Of a DNA stretch of 5,180 bases, positions 1-4,786 are shown one piece after another. The stretch comes from an uncultured Oscillibacter sp. GTDB taxonomy: Bacteria > Bacillota > Clostridia > Oscillospirales > Oscillospiraceae. Below the pieces are notes generated by a model. The model did no database searches. It was not told where the DNA came from and saw only the letters and a list, made by a program, of their open reading frames with translations. The translations under genes and the position numbers were made by a program. Location: contig CAMNAE010000136.1 in assembly GCA_946530565.1 (NCBI GenBank), forward strand, positions 1 through 5,180, in the 5' to 3' direction. Positions within the stretch are counted from its first letter, which is position 1. Every line of letters begins with the position of its first letter.

Positions 1-142
1 TCTGAAGTTCCTCTCCTCCGGCTGCACGCAGGACCCCGTGTCGCTCCTTCGCATCGCGGGCGTCGACCTCTCGACCGCCGCCCCGGTCGACGCGGCGCTG
101 GAGACGTTCGAAAAGCTGGTGGACGAGCTCGCGGCGGAGTGA
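1..142 (+). CDS. pepF: Oligoendopeptidase F (M3 metallopeptidase), C-terminal end only
   Basis: The reading frame open from base 2 to the TGA at 140-142 gives 46 residues starting LKFLSSGCTQDPVSLLRIAG and ending in an acidic helix, LVDELAAE. This matches the usual tail of M3-family oligoendopeptidase F, a cytoplasmic zinc peptidase that trims short peptides: a YLxFLxSGxSxxPxxLLxxAGVD-like segment followed by a final helix of the type ALxxFExLVDEL. The HEXXH zinc site lies upstream of the window, so catalytic competence cannot be judged. The call rests on the tail pattern, remembered from the family rather than searched. A general M3 peptidase is the main alternative. Confidence 0.8.
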   Translation, partial: LKFLSSGCTQDPVSLLRIAGVDLSTAAPVDAALETFEKLVDELAAE

Positions 143-148
143 TTCCTT

Positions 149-204
149 CCCCCGGCGGGGGTCGAACCATCCGGTGGATGGTTCGAAGGCTTCGCGCAGC
201 GAAG
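149..204. repeat. Three tandem hairpins after pepF
   Basis: Three perfect inverted repeats follow one another just after the pepF stop: CCCCC/GGGGG (149-153 with 157-161), an 11-base stem TCGAACCATCC/GGATGGTTCGA (162-172 with 176-186, loop GGT), and CTTCGC/GCGAAG (190-195 with 199-204). No T run follows any of them, so they are not a textbook intrinsic terminator. They could still slow transcription, protect the 3' end of the pepF message, or be a remnant of a mobile repeat. Between here and the promoter at 263 I see no gene. Confidence 0.65.
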
Positions 205-262
205 ACGGAAGAGGGAGAAGCCCTGATAAGCAAACAGCCTCGCCTCAGCGGCGAATCTCCCC

Positions 263-292
263 TTGACATTCTGCCCTGCGCTCGGGTATGAT
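263..292 (+). promoter_or_regulatory. Sigma-A type promoter of the FAH-family gene
   Basis: TTGACA at 263-268 is a perfect -35 box. TATGAT at 287-292 is a one-mismatch -10 box, and the spacer is 18 bases. Transcription would begin near 299, giving a leader of about 40 bases before the start codon at 339. This indicates that the downstream gene is transcribed independently of pepF. Confidence 0.85.
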
Positions 293-338
293 GGGCGTGC
301 AAAATTCACTTACCTCATGAGAAAGGGCGTTTGATTCC

Positions 339-1211
339 ATGAAATTCATCACCTTTATCCACGACGGCCGTGAGCAGCTCGGCATCATCGGCAAGGACCC
401 GAACCACGTCGTCCCGATCGCGTCGCTCGGCTTCCGCGCCACTGACATGACCGACTTCATCCGCGAGATCGGCGGCATGGTGACGCCGGAGCTCCGCGCC
501 TGCGCCGACGGGGCCGAGGGCATCTCCATCAATGACGTGCAGCTCTGCGCGCCGATCCGCCGCCCGAGAAACGACGTCATCTGCCTCGGCGTCAACTACT
601 TCGAGCACCGCGAGGAGACGATCCGCTCCACGATCAGCTACAATGAAGATGGCAAGGCGCCGATCTACTTCGGCAAGCGCGTGACGCTCGCGGTCGACCC
701 CGGCGCCCCGATCGACGCGCATACCGACATCGTTAAGCAGCTCGACTACGAGGTGGAGCTCGCCGTCGTCATCGGCCGCGACGCCTATCACGTCTCCCGC
801 GAAAACGCGATGGAGTACGTCTTCGGCTACACGATCCTGAACGACGTGAGCGCCCGCGAGCTCCAGACCCGCCACCAGCAGTGGTTCATGGGCAAGAGCC
901 TCGACGGCTTCACCCCGATCGGTCCGTGGATCGTCGAGCGCGACGACCTGCCCGCGCGTGGGCTCTATGTGCGCTCCTACATCAACGGGGAGCTCCGCCA
1001 GAACAACACGACCGACCACATGATCACCGATATCCCCCGCGCGATCGAGCAGCTCTCCCAGGGCATCACGCTCACCGCCGGCACGATCATCTCGATGGGC
1101 ACGCCCTCCGGCGTCGGCATGGGCTTCACCCCGCCGAAGTGGATGGTCCCCGGCGACGTCTGCCGCTGCGAGATCGAGTGCCTCGGCGTTCTCGAGAACC
1201 CGGTGAAATAA
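339..1211 (+). CDS. Fumarylacetoacetate hydrolase (FAH) superfamily protein
   Basis: This is a cytoplasmic metal-dependent enzyme of the FAH fold (290 residues, usual for the family), whose members hydrolyse or decarboxylate acylpyruvates and related 2-oxo acids. Residues about 1-70 form a small N-terminal domain; about 76-288 form the catalytic FAH domain. Visible motifs are NYFEHREE at 86-93, which fits the NYxxHxxE lid with the catalytic His90/Glu93 pair of FAHD1-like enzymes; Glu138 and Glu140 in DYEVELAVVIG and Asp169 in LNDVSARELQ, the expected metal ligands; KSLDGFTPIGPW at 186-197; and GTPSGVG at 254-260. The ATG has GAAAGGG at 321-327, 11 bases upstream. It has its own promoter and terminator and so appears monocistronic, with no pathway neighbour to name the substrate. 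Acylpyruvate hydrolase, oxaloacetate decarboxylase and 2-hydroxyhepta-2,4-diene-1,7-dioate isomerase-type activity all remain possible. Confidence 0.93.
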   Translation: MKFITFIHDGREQLGIIGKDPNHVVPIASLGFRATDMTDFIREIGGMVTPELRACADGAEGISINDVQLCAPIRRPRNDVICLGVNYFEHREETIRSTISYNEDGKAPIYFGKRVTLAVDPGAPIDAHTDIVKQLDYEVELAVVIGRDAYHVSRENAMEYVFGYTILNDVSARELQTRHQQWFMGKSLDGFTPIGPWIVERDDLPARGLYVRSYINGELRQNNTTDHMITDIPRAIEQLSQGITLTAGTIISMGTPSGVGMGFTPPKWMVPGDVCRCEIECLGVLENPVK

Positions 1212-1223
1212 CGCAAAATACAC

Positions 1224-1272
1224 AAAAACCCGGCGGCGCACCGAAAAACACGGTGCGCCGCCGGCTTTTTTT
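1224..1272. terminator. Bidirectional intrinsic terminator between convergent units
   Basis: A perfect 14-base GC-rich stem (1230-1243 with 1251-1264) closes a 7-base A-rich loop. On the plus strand it is followed by seven T at 1266-1272, ending the FAH-family transcript 19 bases after its stop codon. On the minus strand the same stem is followed by five T (A run at 1224-1228), so it can also stop transcripts arriving from the toxin-antitoxin operon. Confidence 0.93.
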
Positions 1273-1357
1273 GGCCCCCTGAAAGGGGAAGCGAGCCCTG
1301 CGCTGCCGGTGGCAGATGAAGCAGGGCGAGCGCCAGCCCGAAGGTGACTGAGGGGTC
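1271..1357. repeat. Short GGCCCC-ended repeat, copy 1 (with internal nested hairpin)
   Basis: The unit starts TTGGCCCCCTGAAAGGGG and ends CTGAGGGGTCC, ends that it shares with the unit at 1373-1418. The outer ends GGCCCCCT and AGGGGTCC are imperfect terminal inverted repeats. The middle differs from copy 2: it contains a nested hairpin, GCCCTGC/GCAGGGC (1295-1301 with 1321-1327) enclosing CTGCC/GGCAG (1303-1307 with 1311-1315). It encodes no protein. It looks like a non-autonomous miniature element; similar GGGGTC-ended repeats are common in gut Clostridia, from memory. Confidence 0.6.
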
Positions 1358-1372
1358 CCGCCGCAGCGGCTC

Positions 1373-1418
1373 TTGGCCCCCCTGAAAGGGGGGCTGGCGC
1401 GAAGCGCCTGAGGGGTCC
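1373..1418. repeat. Short GGCCCC-ended repeat, copy 2
   Basis: This 46-base unit opens TTGGCCCCCCTGAAAGGGG and closes CTGAGGGGTCC, the same ends as the unit at 1271-1357. Between them is a small GGCGC-GAA-GCGCC hairpin (about 1396-1408). It lies in the same orientation as copy 1, only 15 bases downstream, and looks like a shorter family member. It has no coding content. Confidence 0.6.
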
Positions 1419-1441
1419 GTCAGAACCCGAAGTTCCGGATC

Positions 1442-1578
1442 ATCAGCCTAACCCCTGTCATCCTGAGGAGCGTAAGCGACGAAGGATCTGTCGTTTACCG
1501 CACGATGCTCGTTCTCGTACATCGTTCTTCTATCGACAGATCCTTCGCTGACGCTCCTTCCTGACAGGGTATGCTGAT
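1442..1578. repeat. Long imperfect palindrome (MITE/REP-like element)
   Basis: The left arm (1442-1493) runs from ATCAGC through CCTGTCATCCTGAGGAGCG to GATCTGTCG. The right arm (1534-1578) is its near reverse complement, from CGACAGATCCTTCGCTGACG through CTGACAGGG to GCTGAT, with a few single-base changes and short indels. The 40-base centre holds its own CGATG/CATCG stem. A solo arm of the same family is at 4102-4130. The structure could fold into a long hairpin in RNA or DNA. It sits about 20 bases beyond the end of the toxin-antitoxin operon and may also serve as a 3' end for it. Confidence 0.75.
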
Positions 1579-1597
1579 ATAGATAATATAGCTGCTT

Positions 1598-1735
1598 TTA
1601 CAGCATCGCAGCATAAGAGGCCTGCTGCGCGGTCATCTGCAGATCCTTCATCAGATTTTGGATCCCGGTGAGAATTTCCTGGCCGATCCTCTTGTCGATA
1701 TCCTTCTTCATGATCTCCATCAATGCTTCGCTCAT
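1598..1735 (-). CDS. Small 45-residue protein, third gene of the toxin-antitoxin operon
   Basis: The start is the ATG at 1735 because a full AGGAGG (1744-1749) lies 8 bases upstream. The frame is open further to an ATG at 1780, but that one directly abuts the toxin stop and lacks a comparable site. The product starts MSEALMEIMKKDIDKRIGQE, continues with ILTGIQNLMKDLQMTAQQAS and ends YAAML. It appears wholly helical and amphipathic, with no signal or membrane segment. The segment I-x-N-L-M-K-x-L-x-M-T-x-x-Q-A resembles the extreme C-terminal tail of clostridial Rpn/PD-(D/E)XK transposase-like proteins, where the core nuclease precedes a similar helix pair; no nuclease core is present here. It begins 45 bases after the vapC stop and reads in the same direction, so it is probably co-transcribed. 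It may be a real small protein or a retained fragment; its function is unknown. Confidence 0.6.
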   Translation of the reverse strand: MSEALMEIMKKDIDKRIGQEILTGIQNLMKDLQMTAQQASYAAML

Positions 1736-1780
1736 GGTCTCATCCTCCTCATAAAGACAGACGTGCAGCTGAGGCACCAT

Positions 1781-2191
1781 TCACGCCTCATCCGCGCTCC
1801 AGTCCTCGACCCTGAGGCCTGCAACGCGGGTGAACTCTTTTACATTGTTGGTGACCACAGTGTCACCGCGGGCGCGCGCGTGGGCGGCGATCAGCATGTC
1901 ACGGTAGCCGATGCGCTGTTTCCGCCGCTCCAGCTCGGCAAAGATATCCCCAAAATGTGCGGCTGCCGACGCGTCGAAATCCACGATCTGAATGCCGAGC
2001 AGGATCTGCGTGATGGCCGCGCGGTTGCGTTCAGGCGCGGCGCTTTTTCGAATGCCGTATTCCAGTTCACCGTAGGTGATGACCGAGATGCAAAGATCCT
2101 TCCCCAGATGCGCACGGATCTTCTCGCGGATCGGCCGATCCGAATGCCGCACCGCCATGATAATGGCGTTGGTATCGAGCATATACATCAT
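1781..2191 (-). CDS. vapC: VapC-family PIN-domain toxin (ribonuclease)
   Basis: This 136-residue protein is one complete PIN domain, the Mg2+-dependent endoribonuclease fold of type II VapC toxins that cleave specific cellular RNAs (often tRNA or rRNA in studied members). The acidic centre is visible: Asp6 in YMLDTNAII, Glu42 in ITYGELEYGI, Asp98 in GYRDMLIAAHA, and the VTNN segment at 113-116 followed by EFTRVAGLRVEDW, the typical ending of this VapC group. Its length is normal. The ATG at 2191 overlaps the antitoxin stop (2188-2190) in an ATGA arrangement, so translation is probably coupled, which keeps the toxin from being made without its antitoxin. All expected active-site positions are intact, so the toxin should be active. 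The RNA target cannot be told from the sequence. Confidence 0.93.
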   Translation of the reverse strand: MMYMLDTNAIIMAVRHSDRPIREKIRAHLGKDLCISVITYGELEYGIRKSAAPERNRAAITQILLGIQIVDFDASAAAHFGDIFAELERRKQRIGYRDMLIAAHARARGDTVVTNNVKEFTRVAGLRVEDWSADEA

Positions 2192-2418
2192 AGTTCCTCA
2201 CGCGCAGAGGGAAGGCTTTCCGGCAGGCCGCCGCTGAGAAAATCGTCGGTCAAAAGCGCCGCGCCGCGGTCGAAAGCCTCGGCAAGCGAGGCGACCGGCG
2301 TCAGCACCAGCGCGTCGCCGATCTTATTGATATAGACCGTATCGCTCAGAAAACGGTAGCGCTTCGGGATCCGAACCGCCTGAGAGCGGCCGTTGGTAAA
2401 CACGCGGGTTGTCTCCAT
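2188..2418 (-). CDS. vapB: VapB-family antitoxin (AbrB/MazE-type DNA-binding)
   Basis: This 76-residue protein begins METTRVFTNGRSQAVRIPKR. The F-x-N-G-R-S-Q-A-V-R-I-P-K motif (residues 7-19) is the hallmark of the swapped-hairpin AbrB/MazE fold in VapB antitoxins. Residues about 4-45 would dimerise and bind operator DNA, and the remainder (about 46-76, rich in Leu and Asp/Glu) would wrap around the PIN toxin and block its active site. The start at 2418 is supported by AAAGGAG (2427-2433), 8 bases upstream; an ATG six codons earlier overlaps this site and is unlikely. The gene precedes vapC by a 4-base overlap. Like other antitoxins of this type it probably represses its own promoter together with VapC. 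Confidence 0.92.
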   Translation of the reverse strand: METTRVFTNGRSQAVRIPKRYRFLSDTVYINKIGDALVLTPVASLAEAFDRGAALLTDDFLSGGLPESLPSAREEL

Positions 2419-2457
2419 GGTACAGGCTCCTTTCATATCGTCTATCTTGATGCTGAA

Positions 2458-2486
2458 AGTATATACCATGCCGTGTATTGCGTCAA
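2458..2486 (-). promoter_or_regulatory. Promoter of the vapBC operon
   Basis: Read on the minus strand, the -35 is TTGACG (2481-2486) and the -10 is TATACT (2458-2463), separated by 17 bases. The predicted start of transcription near 2451 leaves a leader of about 33 bases before vapB. It lies between the transporter terminator and vapB, so the toxin-antitoxin operon is an independent transcription unit. Confidence 0.85.
2459..2478. promoter_or_regulatory. Candidate VapB operator overlapping the -10 box
   Basis: GTATATAC at 2459-2466 is a perfect 8-base palindrome covering most of the -10. ATAC at 2463-2466 is also paired with GTAT at 2475-2478 as inverted half-sites. VapB-type antitoxins generally bind short inverted repeats over their own promoter, so this is the best operator candidate. 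The exact site is inferred. Confidence 0.45.
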
Positions 2487-2498
2487 GAGGGGCGAGAC

Positions 2499-2542
2499 AA
2501 AAGTGCGGCGCGCTGCATTTGCCTGCAGCGCGCCGCGCACTT
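2499..2542 (-). terminator. Intrinsic terminator of the NSS transporter gene
   Basis: A long GC-rich hairpin (2501-2517 with 2524-2542, one two-base bulge, loop of about 6) stands 21 bases past the transporter stop. On the minus strand it is followed by TTTT (A run at 2499-2502). It separates the transporter from the vapBC promoter that begins 13 bases further on. Confidence 0.85.
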
Positions 2543-2563
2543 GAACGAAGACGGTTCAGCCCC

Positions 2564-3901
2564 TTACCGCCACTTGAACGTGGCCAGGCCGTAGACGTAG
2601 AGGAAGATGATGATCGCGGGGACGACAAAGCGGAAGAGCGGCTTCATCCAGGGCTGGACCTTCAGGCCCTTGCCGGCATTGGCCTCGGCGATGAAATTAT
2701 CCCAGCCCCAGCCGAAGCGGTTGCAGCAGAAGAGCGCGAAGATCAGCGAGCCGATCGGCAGGATGTTGTTCGAGACGATGAAGTCCCAGAAATCGAGGAA
2801 GTTGCTGCCCTCGGCGAAGGGCTGGAAGGGGATCACGCTGAAGCCGAGCGCGGTCGTGAGCGCGGCGCAGAAGACGATGATGCCGCACACGAGCGAGCCC
2901 TTCGGGCGGCTCCAGCCGGTCATCTCGCGCACCATCGCGAGGATGTTCTCGCACACGCCGAGCACCGTGCTCATCGCGGCGAAGACCATGAAGAGGAAGA
3001 AGAGCGTGCCCCACCAGCGGCCGCCGGCCATGTTCGTAAAGACCGCCGCCATCGTGTCGAAGAGGAGGCTCGGGCCGGCCGTGACCTCAACGCCGTAGGA
3101 GAAGCAGGCGGGGAACATGATAAGGCCCGCGACGACGGCGACGAAGGTGTCGAGCACGATGACCGTGCCGGCCTCGCCCATGAGCGTGTGGGTCTTGTCG
3201 ATGTAGCTGCCGAAGATCGCCATGGAGCCCATGCCGAGCGAGAGCGTGAAGAAGGCCTGGTTCATCGCGCCGACGATCACGCTGCCGTCGATCTTCGAAA
3301 AGTCGGGGATCAGGTAGAAGCGGAGCCCCTCGCCCGCACCGGAGAGCGTGAAGGAGTGCACCGCAAGGATCAGCATCAGCGCGAGAAGCGCGCACATCAT
3401 CCACTTCGTCACGCGCTCAAGGCCGCCCTGCAGATCAACGCTCAAAATGATGAAGGCGAGCACGACCACGACGGCCAAAAAGCCCACGTTCAGTGCGGGG
3501 TTCATGATCATGGGGACAAAGCCGAGCCCGTCGAGCCTGCCGGTCAGGAAGCGGAAGAAATAGTAGAAGATCCAGCCCGTGACGACACAGTAGAAGGCCA
3601 TGAGGGCGAAGTTGCCGAAGAGGGATATATAGCCCCAGATGCCCCACTTGGCGCCCTTCTTTTCAAGCTTCTGGAACATATACAGGGGGCTTGCCTGCGC
3701 GGCGCGGCCGATCGTGTACTCCATCGTGAGCACCGGCAGACCGAGGATCAGCAGGCACAAAAGGTACACGAGCATAAAGCTGCCGCCGCCGAACTGCCCG
3801 CACATCCAGGGAAACTTCCAGACATTGCCGCAGCCGATGGCGCAGCCGGCCGAGAGCATGATAAAGCCCAGCCGGCTTCCAAGACGTTCGCGATTTTCCA
3901 T
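2564..3901 (-). CDS. Sodium-dependent transporter of the NSS/SNF family (LeuT/MhsT-like)
   Basis: This 445-residue inner-membrane symporter probably imports an amino acid or related amine with Na+. The start at 3901 has AAGGAG (3909-3914) 7 bases upstream; the open frame beyond it is not translated-looking. Eleven helices can be drawn: about 11-31, 41-64, 88-117, 137-155, 162-182, 206-234, 243-270, 296-327, 336-356, 370-394 and 423-441. That fits the 11-helix bacterial subgroup rather than 12-helix LeuT. TM1 carries the unwound signature AGCAIGCGNVWKFPW (18-32, with Asn26 at a Na1 position). TM6 has QAFFTLSLGMGS (215-226), nearly the LeuT sequence. TM8 has AAMST (308-312), matching the Na2 Ala/Thr/Ser ligands. 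TM7 aligns Asp251 with the Na1 Asn of other members, which may bear on chloride dependence. It has its own terminator; the substrate is unknown. Confidence 0.95.
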   Translation of the reverse strand: MENRERLGSRLGFIMLSAGCAIGCGNVWKFPWMCGQFGGGSFMLVYLLCLLILGLPVLTMEYTIGRAAQASPLYMFQKLEKKGAKWGIWGYISLFGNFALMAFYCVVTGWIFYYFFRFLTGRLDGLGFVPMIMNPALNVGFLAVVVVLAFIILSVDLQGGLERVTKWMMCALLALMLILAVHSFTLSGAGEGLRFYLIPDFSKIDGSVIVGAMNQAFFTLSLGMGSMAIFGSYIDKTHTLMGEAGTVIVLDTFVAVVAGLIMFPACFSYGVEVTAGPSLLFDTMAAVFTNMAGGRWWGTLFFLFMVFAAMSTVLGVCENILAMVREMTGWSRPKGSLVCGIIVFCAALTTALGFSVIPFQPFAEGSNFLDFWDFIVSNNILPIGSLIFALFCCNRFGWGWDNFIAEANAGKGLKVQPWMKPLFRFVVPAIIIFLYVYGLATFKWR

Positions 3902-4158
3902 TGGGATTCTCCTTTGCCAAAAACACAAAATAAACACAGCGGAAGAGCAGAAACGGGGAGCGATGCCCTGCCGCTGTTGTTTGTATGAAAGCAACGATCC
4001 AGCTGCCCGAAAAAGAAGCTGTTGAAAGAGAAGCGCAGGGACGAAAGACCGATCGCTGAGTGCACGACGGAGCATAGAAATGCGCCGTGCGTCTGCCGAT
4101 GGATCCTTCGCTGACGCTCAGGATGACAGGAAGGGCGGATCGCTGCGGGGATCGCTTT
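3902..4158. other. Gene-free stretch upstream of the transporter
   Basis: These 257 bases contain the transporter ribosome binding site, an A/C-rich patch just upstream of it (about 3918-3938) and a solo repeat arm at 4102-4130. I could not find a convincing minus-strand promoter with both boxes at normal spacing, so the transporter start of transcription is undefined. It might read through from the gene at 4159-4497, since no T-tailed terminator separates the two. Confidence 0.5.
4102..4130. repeat. Solo arm of the palindromic repeat family
   Basis: GATCCTTCGCTGACGCTCAG followed by GATGACAGG matches the right arm of the palindrome at 1442-1578 through GATCCTTCGCTGACGCT, and the reverse complement of its left arm through CAGGATGACAGG. 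It therefore looks like a clean single copy of the arm. It lies 28 bases after the end of the 112-residue unknown gene, a typical place for such repeats. Just beyond it, GGATCGCT occurs twice (4137-4144, 4149-4156) as a direct repeat. Confidence 0.7.
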
Positions 4159-4497
4159 TCAGACGCCGGCCGCGGCGTTCAAAAGCGCGAGAAGCGTGTC
4201 GGTCGGGCCGTCCTTGTCCATTTCGAGGTAGTGCTTCCGCTCACCGAAGAACACCGCGATCGCGGGATATTCATCCGACCAGCCCGTCATCGAGGTCTCG
4301 GACTCCACCCTCCGCCGCGCGCGGCTGGCCCTGGTGACGGCCGAGAGCGGAAAGTACTGCCAGATGAAGCCAGCGGGGATGTAGACGGCGGCGTCTGAGA
4401 CGCGGTAGCGCTCGATGCGCCGGGCCGTGCGGAAGTCCGCGGCCGGGTCGGCGATGACATGCTCGGGGAAAAGCGCTTTGGGCTTCAACAGGGGCAT
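4159..4497 (-). CDS. Conserved-looking protein of unknown function, 112 residues
   Basis: I do not recognise a named family. The ATG at 4497 is preferred over a GTG at 4506 because AGGAG (4506-4510) sits 8 bases upstream of the ATG and would overlap the GTG. The protein is soluble-looking, with no signal or membrane helix. It has a basic middle (ASRARRRVES, about 57-66). The order of features (RIERYRVSDAAVYIPAGFIW, then YFPLSAV, later AIAVFFGERKHYLEM, and a C-terminal helix DTLLALLNAA) resembles a small bacterial PH-like beta-barrel capped by a helix; this is a weak inference from predicted strands. It is transcribed from its own near-consensus promoter, divergent from the G3E GTPase, so the two may be co-regulated. 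Confidence 0.75.
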   Translation of the reverse strand: MPLLKPKALFPEHVIADPAADFRTARRIERYRVSDAAVYIPAGFIWQYFPLSAVTRASRARRRVESETSMTGWSDEYPAIAVFFGERKHYLEMDKDGPTDTLLALLNAAAGV

Positions 4498-4544
4498 ACG
4501 CTTCACTCCTCTTGATCAAGTGGGGAAACCGTCGCTTTGGAGCT

Positions 4545-4573
4545 ATTATAAGATATAAGTGCAAAAATGTAAA
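4545..4573 (-). promoter_or_regulatory. Promoter of the 112-residue unknown gene
   Basis: Read on the minus strand, TTTACA (4568-4573) and a perfect TATAAT (4545-4550) are separated by 17 bases. Transcription would start near 4538, giving a leader of about 40 bases before the ATG at 4497. Confidence 0.88.
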
Positions 4574-4577
4574 TCCC

Positions 4578-4610
4578 AAAGTTTTTATCAATTTCCCTGT
4601 GTAAAACTTT
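4578..4610. promoter_or_regulatory. Inverted repeat between divergent promoters (candidate operator)
   Basis: AAAGTTTT (4578-4585) and AAAACTTT (4603-4610) form a perfect 8-base inverted repeat separated by 17 bases. It begins 4 bases behind one -35 box and ends 10 bases before the other. The spot suits a regulator controlling both genes. It does not match the Firmicutes Zur-box pattern that I remember, so the regulator is unknown. A chance AT-rich match is possible. Confidence 0.4.
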
Positions 4611-4620
4611 TGCGAATCGG

Positions 4621-4648
4621 TTGCAATTTCAGTTTTTGGCGCTATAAT
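4621..4648 (+). promoter_or_regulatory. Promoter of the G3E GTPase gene
   Basis: TTGCAA (4621-4626) and a perfect TATAAT (4643-4648) are separated by 16 bases. The start of transcription near 4655 gives a leader of roughly 58 bases before the ATG at 4713. That leader contains a small hairpin, GAAGGCG/CGCCTTC (4671-4677 with 4686-4692). Confidence 0.85.
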
Positions 4649-4681
4649 AGTTCCGTTCAAAAATTTAAGGGAAGGCGCGCA

Positions 4682-4786
4682 ATGCCGCCTTCTGCGGAAA
4701 GGTTGTTTTCTCATGACGAAAATCGACATTGTCTCCGGTTTCCTCGGCGCCGGCAAGACGACCCTCATCAAAAAGCTCCTCGCTGA
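4682..4786 (+). other. Possible upstream overlapping ORF (34 codons)
   Basis: An ATG at 4682 follows AAGGGAAGG (4666-4674) at good spacing. It opens a 34-codon frame, out of frame with the GTPase gene, that runs past the GTPase start at 4713 and stops at 4784-4786. The predicted peptide is basic and resembles no family I know. If translated it could compete with or couple to GTPase translation, but most of it is simply the alternate frame of the GTPase gene. Confidence 0.2.

Noticed and set aside
149..204. Intrinsic terminator for pepF
   Set aside because: The stems are good, but no T run follows any of them, so I list them as hairpins only.
315..1241. Minus-strand open frame of 308 codons opposite the FAH-family gene
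   Set aside because: Asp/Ala/Val/Arg-rich antisense shadow, with no ribosome binding site and no recognisable motif. It would also run through the strong terminator stem.
1442..1578. Palindrome as a CRISPR repeat or a tRNA/riboswitch
   Set aside because: There are only two inverted arms, no regularly spaced direct repeats, and no tRNA cloverleaf or known riboswitch core.
1658..2335. Plus-strand open frame of 225 codons across the toxin-antitoxin genes
   Set aside because: It is antisense to two well-supported genes, has no recognisable domain and no supporting start signals.
2393..3988. Plus-strand open frame of 531 codons opposite the transporter
   Set aside because: The product is a low-complexity Ala/Glu/Arg/His-rich sequence, typical of the antisense frame of a GC-rich gene. 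The opposite strand encodes a clear NSS transporter.
3902..4075. N-terminal extension of the transporter to an ATG at 4075
   Set aside because: The extra 58 residues do not resemble NSS N-termini, and the ATG at 3901 has an ideal AAGGAG just before the conserved TM1 start.
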